Assembly: GCA_030036915.1 (NCBI GenBank)
Contig: JASHSC010000431.1
Span: 1 to 10,860, forward strand
DNA: 10,860 nucleotides
From: Terriglobia bacterium
GTDB lineage: Bacteria > Acidobacteriota > Terriglobia > UBA7540
Direction: 5' to 3'
How positions within the stretch are numbered: position 1 is the first letter of the stretch; each line of letters opens with the position of its first letter. The notes beneath the pieces were generated by a model. It was given only the letters and a program-made list of their open reading frames with translations, was not told the origin of the DNA and did no database searches. This document shows, one piece after another, positions 1 to 6,889 of this stretch. Made by a program: the position numbers and the translations under genes.

Positions 1-94
1 CCGATGTTCCGATCAGATTGGACCTGAAATCGGAGATGCCCACGCCACAGCGGGCGGGACGTCAGCGCTACAAAAATGGCTGCGTCCGGCCTTG

Positions 95-118
95 CAGTCC
101 CGCTGGCGGCAGGGACTG
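95..118. repeat. Short perfect inverted repeat (hairpin)
   Basis: CAGTCCC at 95-101 and GGGACTG at 112-118 are perfect inverted copies around a 10-nt loop. Past one mismatch, further pairing (CCTT against AGGG, including one G-T wobble) extends the stem. No T-run follows on the plus strand, so it is not a textbook terminator. It could be the end of an upstream transcript or a leader structure for the SDR mRNA. Confidence 0.35.
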
Positions 119-169
119 AAGGGATCGACAATCTTCTGACTGCTGTTTCCCTCCTCATGAGTTCTTCTG

Positions 170-198
170 TTGGCTCCCAATTCCGATTAGGTTACGAT
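170..198 (+). promoter_or_regulatory. Possible sigma-70-type promoter upstream of the SDR gene
   Basis: TTGGCT at 170-175 and TACGAT at 193-198 are separated by 17 nt. Each matches four of six positions of the TTGACA and TATAAT consensus. The pair lies about 50 nt before the SDR start codon, which is a sensible distance. It is a weak match seen by eye, and matches of this quality arise by chance. The rest of 1-246 holds only a short hairpin (95-118) and no recognisable gene. Confidence 0.25.
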
Positions 199-234
199 GC
201 TACCTGTGAAACTGCGGCAAATTCACAAATGGAT

Positions 235-241
235 AGGGAGG
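235..241 (+). promoter_or_regulatory. Ribosome binding site of the SDR gene
   Basis: AGGGAGG sits 5 nt before the ATG at 247 and decides that start over the in-frame ATG at 229 and the upstream starts near 76. Confidence 0.7.
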
Positions 242-246
242 CTGGA

Positions 247-1002
247 ATGATTCTGAAGGGTCAAGTGGCATTGATTACAGGCGCATCGAGCGGAATCGGC
301 CGGGCAACGGCAGAGCTTTTCGCGCGCGAGGGAGCCAAGGTGGGAGTGAATTACCTAAAGAACCAGAAGGGCGCGGAGGAGGCGGTGGAAGCTATCCGCA
401 AGGCGGGTGGCGAGGCCATCGCGGTCCGCGCCGACGTGTCGCGCAGTGCCGAGGTGCAATCGCTGGTTGCGGCAGTGCACAAGGCCTGGGGACAAATCGA
501 TATCCTGATCAACAACGCCGGCGACTTGATCGCCCGCCGTACCCTGAAGGACATGACGGAAGAATATTGGGACCAGATCATGGACCTGAATTTGAAGAGC
601 GTTTTCCTGTGTACGCAAGCCGTGTGGCAGGAGATGGCGGCGCGCAAGAGTGGTTACATCGTGAACGTTAGCTCCATTGCGGGGCGAAACGGCGGCGGCG
701 TGGGCGCGGCGGCATATGCAGCGGCCAAGGGCGGATTGCTGACCTACACCAAGGGCCTTGCCAAGGAACTTGCACCGCACGGAATCCGGGTAAATGGCAT
801 TGCGCCGGGAGTGATCGCCACGCCGTATCACGAGCGCTACAGCCCACCTGAAGTGATGGCGAAATTCATTGCGAATATTCCCATGGGCCGCGCCGGAACG
901 GCTGAAGATATTGCCGATGTGATACTTTTTCTGGTCTCCCCCACCGCGCGCTACATGTTGGGCGAGACCGTTGAGGTGAACGGCGGATTGCTGATGGACT
1001 GA
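247..1002 (+). CDS. Short-chain dehydrogenase/reductase (SDR, FabG-like)
   Basis: This is a classical SDR oxidoreductase of 251 aa, the usual length for the family, expected to be a cytosolic NAD(P)H-dependent enzyme acting on an alcohol or ketone. Visible motifs are the cofactor-binding TGASSGIG at residues 11-18, the adenine-site Asp63, NNAG at 89-92, catalytic Asn115, Ser142/143, Tyr157 and Lys161 (YAAAK), and the PG motif near residue 187. The C-terminal stretch ending in VNGG is typical of the FabG/glucose dehydrogenase subgroup. I chose the ATG at 247 because AGGGAGG (235-241) lies 5 nt upstream and the SDR fold begins immediately. The reading frame stays open upstream to 76, but that stretch has no SDR homology. 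The substrate cannot be read from sequence: FabG, sugar dehydrogenase and gluconate 5-dehydrogenase-like roles all fit. It converges with the receiver gene at 1035 across 32 nt. Confidence 0.9.
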   Translation: MILKGQVALITGASSGIGRATAELFAREGAKVGVNYLKNQKGAEEAVEAIRKAGGEAIAVRADVSRSAEVQSLVAAVHKAWGQIDILINNAGDLIARRTLKDMTEEYWDQIMDLNLKSVFLCTQAVWQEMAARKSGYIVNVSSIAGRNGGGVGAAAYAAAKGGLLTYTKGLAKELAPHGIRVNGIAPGVIATPYHERYSPPEVMAKFIANIPMGRAGTAEDIADVILFLVSPTARYMLGETVEVNGGLLMD

Positions 1003-1034
1003 GGTTATAGAAGGTCGAACTGGCCAATGTGCCG

Positions 1035-1436
1035 CTAGGACCGGACTTCCGTCATTTCGTTGATTTTGGCCACAAGAACATTGGGATCGTAGATGGGTTT
1101 TTCGAGGTAGGCGTTCGCACCGGAGGCGGCCATCATACGCTGTCGATCGCCTTCCATGGCGTGCGCGGTGGCGAGCAGAATGGGCAGCGACTGGCCCGCG
1201 GGGATAGCTCGAATCAATTGCGCAAGTTCCAGGCCGTCGATCGGCTGGCCGCGATAATGGCAGTTACGCAGGGAAACGTCCAGCACCAGGGCATCGAAGG
1301 ACGAACTGGTAATCTGGGTGAGGATTGAATCCACATCCTCGCTGCAGGTAACCTGGAAACCGCCTGCTCGCTCCAGTGAGAGGCGGTAGAACTTGGCCAC
1401 CAGCGGGTTATCTTCCACCACCAGAACTCTAAGCAT
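1035..1436 (-). CDS. Stand-alone response-regulator receiver (CheY/Spo0F-like)
   Basis: This is a 133-aa protein made of one receiver domain and no output domain. It should take a phosphoryl group on Asp53 and act as a relay intermediate or by protein contact. The acidic pair is Glu8/Asp9, the phosphoacceptor is Asp53 (LVLDVS), the switch Thr is Thr90 (LLATAH), the aromatic switch is Tyr110, and Lys113-Pro114 completes the site. The loop after Asp53 is several residues longer than usual before the conserved DGLEL (67-71). The ATG at 1436 is preferred because the receiver fold starts right there. A TTG at 1457 in the same frame would add seven residues. Neither start has a clear Shine-Dalgarno sequence; the leader is AT-rich. 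The gene follows the histidine kinase by 46 nt on the same strand, so the two are probably co-transcribed and this receiver is the likely partner of the kinase. Confidence 0.88.
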   Translation of the reverse strand: MLRVLVVEDNPLVAKFYRLSLERAGGFQVTCSEDVDSILTQITSSSFDALVLDVSLRNCHYRGQPIDGLELAQLIRAIPAGQSLPILLATAHAMEGDRQRMMAASGANAYLEKPIYDPNVLVAKINEMTEVRS

Positions 1437-1482
1437 GCTGATCAATTTAAAATTCAAGAATTAAGACCGATACCCAGCACTG

Positions 1483-3192
1483 TTAGGCGGGCGCCGCGCG
1501 TTTCGAGTTACGAAAAATTTCGTCCAGCCGCGCCACGAATTTTTCGCCGTCCAGAGGCTTCTGCCAGATTTCCGGCGTCACCTGGAGGTGCACGAGGCGC
1601 TCGCGAACTTCCGCGGGGTCATAGCCGGTAATCATGAAGCAAAAAATCTCGCGAATCAGCGCACCGGTTTGAAGCTGGCCCACCAAGTCTGCGCCGTCGC
1701 CGAGCTCTGCGCCGGGGCGCTGCGGCAGAGCCAGATCCACAATTACGATTTGTGGTCGGAAGCGCCGCGCCGCATCGAGGGCGTCATCGGCAGTGGCCGC
1801 GGCAAGGACATAATAACCGCGCTTGATGAGCAGGGTTTTGAAGTAATGGCGGAATTCCGCATCGTTATCCACCACCAGAGCGCGCACGCCGCTCTCGTCC
1901 CCAACCGCGACCAGGGCTTCCTTGCCTTTCACATGTACCGCATCTTCCCGTTCGCGGCGAACAGGAAGCGAAAAAGTCACCGTGGTTCCACATCCTGCGC
2001 CGGCACTCCACAACCTGATGCGCCCGCCCATCATTTCCACCAAGCTGCGGCAAATCGCCAGTCCCAGGCCGCTGCCACCCTGCTGGCGCGTGAAGGTGCT
2101 GTCTAACTGGTGGAATTTTTGGAACAGATGCGGCCGCTTTTCCGGCGCGACGCCCATGCCCGTGTCCTGGACTTCCAGCTCAACAAATCCACGCTCGGGG
2201 AATGCCCGCGCGCGGAGTGTAATCCAACCCCTGTCAGTGAATTTTACGGAGTTGCTCAGCAGGTTGATCAGAATCTGCCGGGCGCGCGCAGGGTCCGCCA
2301 ACACCAGGGGCAGCGACTGCCCTTCCGATTCATCAATCAAGGTCAAATGTTTGGCTGCCGCCTGCACGCTCACTACCGATTTGGCCTCCTGAATCACAGC
2401 CTTCAGGTCAACCCTGTCGGGAACCAGGCGCAGCTTGCCCGCTTCGATCTTTGCCACGTCCAGCAGGTCGTTGACGATGGAAAGCAAGTGTTTAGCGCTG
2501 GAATAAACGTCGCTCAAAAGCTCGCGTTCCTCGTCGTGATTCTCGCAAAGGCCATCGAGGATGAGGCGTGTGAACCCGAGGATGGAATTAAGCGGTGTGC
2601 GGAGCTCGTGTGATGTGGTGGCGAGGAATTCGGTTTTCACGTGGCTCAGTTCGGCCAGTTCCAGGTTGGCGCGTTCAAGCCTGCGGTTCAATTCACGAAG
2701 ATGGCGGATGGTTTCCTGGAAGTACGACTCACACATCATATTCAAGTCAAGATTCAGGAGTTTATCGAGGGCGAGGCGGGTAGCATCGAGTTGGGATGGT
2801 TCGGACTCGATGGCTTTGCCGAGGCTTTCCTGCAAGTGGGTGCGCACCACGCCCATGGCGCTGATCATGTAGCGGTGTGGCAGGCCGATCATCACATGGC
2901 GCACGCCGATTTTGTACCTTTCGGCGGCGTAATCCTCGTCAAAGGGACCGCGGAACAAGCGCCTCCCCCAAACTTGTAGCGTGCGCTTGAGGCGTTCGGT
3001 CTGCTCTTCGCCACCGGTGAAGACTTTGCCGACGTCGGGGTGCTGAGTAATCTGATCGTAGAAACGCTCCGACATTCCTGACAAATAGGGGTCCATGCGA
3101 GCACCGACCGCTTGCAGCAAGCGAGCGTCCTCTTCGCTGAAACCCACGTACCGTTTCATCTCCTCGAAGAAGGTTTCGGGCTTTCTGGTCAC
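1483..3192 (-). CDS. Globin-coupled hybrid histidine kinase (haem gas sensor)
   Basis: This 569-aa soluble sensor kinase has no membrane segments. Residues 1 to about 160 match the globin-coupled sensor (protoglobin) domain. The proximal haem ligand is His99 in RHVMIGLPHRYM, and the distal B10 position is Tyr45 in ERFYDQI. As I recall, the same residue numbers are reported for the Anaeromyxobacter globin-coupled kinase AfGcHK. A helical coiled linker (about 160-188) leads to a HisKA domain with phospho-His195 (SHELRTP). The HATPase domain has its N box at Asn310/Asn314, G1 at DTGMG (343-347), the F box at 357-360 and G2 at GGSGLGL (372-378). A C-terminal receiver (about 436-562) has Asp442, Asp444, phosphoacceptor Asp486, Thr522 and Lys545. 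The start is GTG at 3192, with a weak AAGG upstream. An ATG at 3159 is possible, but the GTG keeps the residue numbering of the family. It likely senses O2, CO or NO and signals to the receiver at 1035-1436 and/or the divergent NtrC protein. Ligand and direction of control are inference. Confidence 0.92.
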   Translation of the reverse strand: MTRKPETFFEEMKRYVGFSEEDARLLQAVGARMDPYLSGMSERFYDQITQHPDVGKVFTGGEEQTERLKRTLQVWGRRLFRGPFDEDYAAERYKIGVRHVMIGLPHRYMISAMGVVRTHLQESLGKAIESEPSQLDATRLALDKLLNLDLNMMCESYFQETIRHLRELNRRLERANLELAELSHVKTEFLATTSHELRTPLNSILGFTRLILDGLCENHDEERELLSDVYSSAKHLLSIVNDLLDVAKIEAGKLRLVPDRVDLKAVIQEAKSVVSVQAAAKHLTLIDESEGQSLPLVLADPARARQILINLLSNSVKFTDRGWITLRARAFPERGFVELEVQDTGMGVAPEKRPHLFQKFHQLDSTFTRQQGGSGLGLAICRSLVEMMGGRIRLWSAGAGCGTTVTFSLPVRREREDAVHVKGKEALVAVGDESGVRALVVDNDAEFRHYFKTLLIKRGYYVLAAATADDALDAARRFRPQIVIVDLALPQRPGAELGDGADLVGQLQTGALIREIFCFMITGYDPAEVRERLVHLQVTPEIWQKPLDGEKFVARLDEIFRNSKRAAPA

Positions 3193-3480
3193 CCTAGTGG
3201 CCTTGTGGTAAAATTGAATTCCTTGAGTGTCACTGAAAAGGAAACATCATATCATTGGAGCGGGCAGGCCTAAAACGTCAATTGTGGTTTCCCCCACGTC
3301 TCGCCAGAATCTGGTAGTGTTGCTCATCTCGCTTGCGGGAATGATCCCCCTGACCGGTCTAGAAGCGTTTCGCCATGGCGTGAGTCTTACACTCGGACTG
3401 GCGATTGCCCTTTTGGCCGCACTCCCCGCCGACACGGGAATGTTGATCTATTCAGTTACTTTGTGGGCTTGGACGAGTCT
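3193..3480. promoter_or_regulatory. Divergent intergenic region between kinase and NtrC genes
   Basis: This 288-nt gap separates two divergent start codons and must hold the promoters of both transcription units if they are expressed independently. On the minus strand, GTGACA (complement of about 3232-3237) followed 17 nt later by TACCAC is a weak promoter-like pair. On the plus strand I see no convincing -35/-10 pair and no GG-N10-GC sigma-54 element. A small open frame with hydrophobic stretches also crosses this gap (see 3227-3502). Confidence 0.4.
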
Positions 3481-3502
3481 ATGGCGGGCGAGAAGATTTT
3501 GA
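3227..3502 (+). CDS. Possible small membrane protein (doubtful)
   Basis: A 91-aa open frame starts with GTG at 3227 and encodes two hydrophobic stretches: residues of about 28-46 (NLVVLLISLAGMIPLTGLE) and about 50-80 (LTLGLAIALLAALP onward, through MLIYSVTLWAW). A basic N-terminus and a basic C-terminus flank them. This would suit a two-helix inner-membrane peptide. Against it: no clear Shine-Dalgarno, no family I recognise, and an overlap of 22 nt with the preferred NtrC start at 3481. Translation could couple the two genes, or the frame may be a chance opening in the divergent promoter region. Confidence 0.25.
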   Translation: MSLKRKHHIIGAGRPKTSIVVSPTSRQNLVVLLISLAGMIPLTGLEAFRHGVSLTLGLAIALLAALPADTGMLIYSVTLWAWTSLWRARRF

Positions 3503-4959
3503 TCGTTGATGACGAGAAGCTGATTCGATGGTCGGTGCGCCGGCAATTGGAGGAGTGGGGCTATTCAGCCATCGAGGCCGAGAGCGGGACAGGCGGCCTG
3601 GCACAGGTTCGGGCGGACTCACCCGACCTGATCCTGCTTGACGTACGGCTGCCGGACCTGAGTGGCGTCGAAGTTCTGCGCGAAATCAAAGAAAACAACC
3701 TTGCGACTCCGGTCATCATGATCACCGGCGATCCGCAGCTTGACGACATCAAGACGGCCATCAAGCTGGGAGCGATTGATTTCGTCAAAAAACCGCTCGA
3801 TTTCGACGAATTGCAAATCACCCTTTCCAACGCCCTTGACCATTCGCGCCTGCGCTCCGAGCGCGACATTCTGCGCGATGAGGTGCGGAAGCGCTCCGGC
3901 TACCATGAGGTCATTGGGAAATCCCCGCGCATGGTCGAGCTGATGAACTTCGTTCGCAAGGTGGCGGAGAGCGAAACCTCCACGGTACTCATTCAGGGCG
4001 AGAGCGGCACAGGGAAGGATCTGGTGGCCAAGGCCATCCATTATGACAGCGCACGCGCCGAGAAACCTTTTGTGGCGATCAACTGCTCGGCCATCCCCGA
4101 GACTCTGATGGAAGCCGAGCTCTTCGGGCACGAGCGCGGCGCCTTCACCGACGCCAAGGCGCAAAAGAAGGGGCTGTTCGAAGTTGCTGACGGCGGCACG
4201 CTCTTTCTGGATGAAATCGGCGAGCTCTCTACCTATCTCCAGGCCAAACTGCTGCGCGCGCTCGAGGAGCAGAACATTCGTCGTGTCGGCGGCGTGAAGG
4301 ACATCGCCGTGGATATCCGCGTAATCGCAGCTTCCAATCGCAATCTCGAACAAGGTGTGCGCCAGGGCACCTTCCGCCAGGACCTGTTCTACCGGCTCAG
4401 CATCATTCCTATTTTCATCCCTCCTCTGCGCGACCGCATGGAGGACGTTCTGCCCCTCGTCGAATTTTTCATTGAGCGTTACAATTTCCGCTTTCGAAAA
4501 AACGTAAAGGGCATCACCCCGGAGACCCGCGAGCTGCTGATGGAATACCAGTGGCCAGGAAATGTGCGCGAACTGAAGAACGCCGTGGAGCGCGCCATGA
4601 TCCTGGAAGAGTCGGAATGCATCTGCCCCACCTACTTGCCGATCCAGGTGACCGGACAGGCGCAGGATTTTGACTCCGCCGTACGCGTGGGCATTGCGGA
4701 AAGCGAGGAGGGGGATGGTTCTCTGATGACCGGCGCCTCCTCAATGTGGCGTGTCCTGCCTTCGGGTAAAATGATCCCCGTGCTTCGCCTGCCCAACCAG
4801 GGTACCTCCCTTGAGGAAGTCGAGCGCGTCCTGGTAGGCCTGGCGCTTCGGCAGTCCGAAGGGAACCAGAGCCAGGCCGCGAAGCTCCTGGATATTTCCC
4901 GCGATGCCCTGCGCTACAAGATGAGGAAGTTTGGATTCGAGGTGGAAGGGGAAGACTGA
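3481..4959 (+). CDS. NtrC-family sigma-54-dependent response regulator
   Basis: This 492-aa protein has the three standard domains of a bacterial enhancer-binding protein. The receiver (about 1-120) has Asp10, Asp11, phosphoacceptor Asp54, Thr82 and Lys104. The AAA+ domain (about 142-375) has Walker A GESGTGKD (173-180), Walker B LFLDE (241-245), Asn286 as sensor I, arginine-finger candidates Arg299 and Arg305, and the sensor II motif WPGNVREL (358-365). A Fis-type helix-turn-helix occupies about 442-486. The sigma-54-contacting loop reads GAFTDA at 220-225 instead of GAFTGA. The ATG at 3481 is preferred over the GTG at 3463 because the receiver fold begins there, with a weak GGACGAG just upstream. 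It is divergent from the globin-coupled kinase, so it is a plausible output of that sensor. It should remodel sigma-54 RNA polymerase at enhancer-dependent promoters; the target genes are unknown. Confidence 0.93.
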   Translation: MAGEKILIVDDEKLIRWSVRRQLEEWGYSAIEAESGTGGLAQVRADSPDLILLDVRLPDLSGVEVLREIKENNLATPVIMITGDPQLDDIKTAIKLGAIDFVKKPLDFDELQITLSNALDHSRLRSERDILRDEVRKRSGYHEVIGKSPRMVELMNFVRKVAESETSTVLIQGESGTGKDLVAKAIHYDSARAEKPFVAINCSAIPETLMEAELFGHERGAFTDAKAQKKGLFEVADGGTLFLDEIGELSTYLQAKLLRALEEQNIRRVGGVKDIAVDIRVIAASNRNLEQGVRQGTFRQDLFYRLSIIPIFIPPLRDRMEDVLPLVEFFIERYNFRFRKNVKGITPETRELLMEYQWPGNVRELKNAVERAMILEESECICPTYLPIQVTGQAQDFDSAVRVGIAESEEGDGSLMTGASSMWRVLPSGKMIPVLRLPNQGTSLEEVERVLVGLALRQSEGNQSQAAKLLDISRDALRYKMRKFGFEVEGED

Positions 4960-5100
4960 GGCTGGGCGGGTCTTCTTATAAGACATGAACTAGGCCCGGC
5001 GAACGAATCCGAGGTTTGGCGCAAAGCCACTCAGCCTGCCGCGATGCAATGAGTATCGATGGGACTTCTGCGTGAGTCAGACGTGGCGGAGATTCGTTTC

Positions 5101-5406
5101 TCACGCATACGAATGCAATCCCGGCAGAAGGTAGGTGACGCCGAAGGATATAAATATCACGATCCCGAACCCGAGAATGACGAAATAGGGGGAGCGGCGT
5201 CCGCGCCAGCCGCGCGTGAGGCGCATGTAGAGGTATCCGGCATAGGTCAGCCATATGATGAGCGCCCAATCTTATTTCGGCTCCCAGCTCCAATCCGCTC
5301 CCCAGGTGCGATTGGCCCAGTAAACGCCGGCGATAATCATGAAAGTGAGCAGCGGGAAGGAAATCGCCACTGTTTTGTAGATCAAGCTATCCAGCGAATC
5401 GAGCTC
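5101..5406 (-). pseudogene. ccsA: C-terminal remnant of cytochrome c assembly protein CcsA/ResC
   Basis: Read on the minus strand, this encodes about 100 residues of the C-terminal part of a CcsA/ResC haem-handling membrane protein. It has the segment KTVAISFPLLTFMIIAGVYW, then the tryptophan-rich haem-binding motif WGADWSWEPK, then ALIIWLTYAGYLYMR, a further membrane helix, and the signature LLPGLHSYA with its conserved His, ending at TGA (5101-5103). Directly after the EPK, where the family has E (EPKE/DPKE), the codon is TAA (5272-5274); GAA to TAA is a single change. Sense coding continues in the same frame on both sides, so this is a nonsense mutation, not a gene end. The N-terminal transmembrane helices of a full protein (300 aa or more) are absent upstream. 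I conclude it is a truncated, inactivated relic. The 4960-5100 gap beside it holds nothing I recognise. Confidence 0.8.
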
Positions 5407-5703
5407 GCGACCTGGGTCGAGTGATTCTTCCCAGCGTGGGGCTTTCAGAGTGTTTGCTCTCCCCGGATTCCAAAGCCTCGCCGCAAAATCCCAATCCTCT
5501 GGAAGTTCAAGCCCACGAAGGCAAGGTCGACGAATCAAAGTCGCTCCAGATTCATGCCCAGCGAAATCGGTTACGGTGAAATTTGTACCGACCATTTCAA
5601 CATCTTGCCATCTACCGCCAGGCACGTCAGCCCAAGACCCGACGCAGCCGTCGAGGAATCAACCGACTTCTCGCAAGGTGACCCAGCGGTAGAATGAACT
5701 TTG
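5407..5703. other. Region without a recognisable gene
   Basis: The minus strand stays open from 5625 into the ccsA remnant, giving about 70 residues such as LPEDWDFAARLWNPG that I cannot assign to any family and that do not look like the membrane helices expected upstream in CcsA. No promoter, repeat or RNA gene is evident. It may be degraded coding sequence joined to the ccsA relic by a deletion. Confidence 0.4.
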
Positions 5704-6836
5704 ATGAGAGCCATCGCCATTGTTCCCGGAAGCGTCGGTGCGCGCCTTGTGGCGCGGCCTGAACCTGCCATTACCGCGCCCGATCAGGTGAAAGTCAGAA
5801 CCATTCGCGTGAGGATTTGCGGCACCGACCGCGAGGCTGTGACAGGCGGCCGGTCGAGGGCTCCGGAAGGGAAGAAAGAACTGGTAATCGGGCATGAGAT
5901 GTTCGGCAGAGTGACGGAAGCAGGCTCTGCCGTGAAGCGGATTAAGCCGGGAGATTTCGCCGTTTTCACCGTCCGGCGCGGCCGCGGCCAATGCCCGCCC
6001 TGCCAAATGGGTCGCTCTGACATGTGCCGAACCGGGAAATTCCGCGAACGCGGCATCGACGCCCTGGATGGATATCAAACAGAAATCATTGTTGACCAGG
6101 AGCAATATGTCTTGCGGGTGCCGCCCGATCTTGAAACCGTAGGCGTGCTGATGGAACCGCTCTCGGTTGTCGAAAAGGCCATCGACGAAGCGCTGCGTCT
6201 TCAGACGGGTCGTGACCCGCAAGCCGCCATCACGCCGGCGTGGCTCGCGGGCGCCCTTGCCTGGTGGCGGGCCTTGGACCGATTGGGCTTCTCGGAGCTA
6301 TGGTGCTGCGCCTGCGCGGGGGCGAAGTCTATGGTCTGGATGTGGTCGATGCCGCCAGCCCGCGCGTTAAGTGGCTGGCCGCAATCGGCGGCCACTACAT
6401 CGATGGCCGGCAAGTAGCGACGCATGAGGTAGAAGAACACGTTGGTTTGATGGACTTCATTCTGGATGCGAGCGGCGTGGCCAAGCTGGAATTCAATCTG
6501 TTGGACGCCCTGGCTCCAAACGGTATCTACGCGCTGACGGGCATTCTCGAAGATGGGCATCCGCTACAGATTCCCGGCGCCGAATTGATCAGCCGCCTGG
6601 TACTCAACAACCTGCTGATGGTGGGCAGCGTCAACGCTGCGCACGGCCACTTCCAGATGGGAGTGGATGACCTGACGAACGTGCAGCTTCGTTGGCGCGC
6701 CCACATTGCTTCCCTCATTACGAATCGTTTCTCACCCGAGAAGTTTCCGGAACTCGCCACGGAGCGCCGGCCCGAAGCCATTAAGGAAGTTGTTGAGTGG
6801 GACGGCAGCACTCCAAAGCTGCTGCGCCGCACATAG
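5704..6836 (+). pseudogene. Glucose 1-dehydrogenase-like medium-chain dehydrogenase, frameshifted
   Basis: This is a zinc-type medium-chain dehydrogenase resembling archaeal-type glucose dehydrogenases, which oxidise glucose to gluconolactone with NAD(P)+. The first part (from ATG 5704) has Cys39-Gly-Thr-Asp, Gly63-His64-Glu65 and a structural-zinc lobe with Cys97, Cys100 and Cys108. The second part has the nucleotide fold GLGPIGLLGA, a downstream LDVVD strand end, and the C-terminal VGSVNAAHGHF segment typical of this group. The two parts lie in different frames. Adding one G to the GGG run at 6249-6251 gives a continuous 377-aa protein of normal family length (AWLAGRPCLVAGLGPIG across the junction). 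The first of the four usual lobe cysteines is Arg94 (CGC, one base from TGC). A TTG at 5701 could also start the frame; there is no strong ribosome site. It is either a recent pseudogene or an assembly indel. Confidence 0.82.
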
Positions 6837-6881
6837 CTGGCACCTGCCGGCATCACCTCGTGAAGGGGCGACGGGTGCCAG
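6837..6881 (+). terminator. Hairpin directly after the dehydrogenase stop codon
   Basis: CTGGCACC (6837-6844) begins at the base after the TAG stop, and GGTGCCAG (6874-6881) is its perfect inverted copy. A smaller TCAC/GTGA stem (6853-6856, 6860-6863) lies in the loop. The downstream sequence is AT-rich (ATTATAATC) but not a T-run, so it is an atypical intrinsic terminator or an mRNA 3' stabilising structure. The exact position after the stop codon favours a 3'-end role. Confidence 0.4.
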
Positions 6882-6883
6882 AT

Positions 6884-6889
6884 TATAAT
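6884..6889 (+). promoter_or_regulatory. Possible -10 element before the helical-barrel gene
   Basis: TATAAT at 6884-6889 is a perfect -10 hexamer directly after the hairpin, but the spacing-appropriate -35 (around 6860-6866) is poor. The remaining sequence to 7096 holds no gene I recognise. It is a weak candidate, with a long leader of about 200 nt if real. Confidence 0.2.

Noticed and set aside
76..246. N-terminal extension of the SDR frame up to residue 57
   Set aside because: It has no SDR similarity, contains a hairpin, and a strong ribosome site selects the ATG at 247.
1588..2613. Long plus-strand open frames opposite the kinase gene
   Set aside because: They are antisense shadows of a well-supported kinase with complete motifs; their translations are compositionally biased and match nothing.
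3619..4353. 244-residue minus-strand frame opposite the NtrC gene
   Set aside because: It is antisense to intact receiver and AAA+ motifs and shows no recognisable domain.
4971..4985. GTCTT/AAGAC hairpin after the NtrC stop as a terminator
   Set aside because: The stem is only 5 bp and no T-run follows.
6240..6260. Programmed -1 frameshift in the glucose dehydrogenase
   Set aside because: There is no slippery heptamer at the break and the family is not known for recoding; a missing G explains it.
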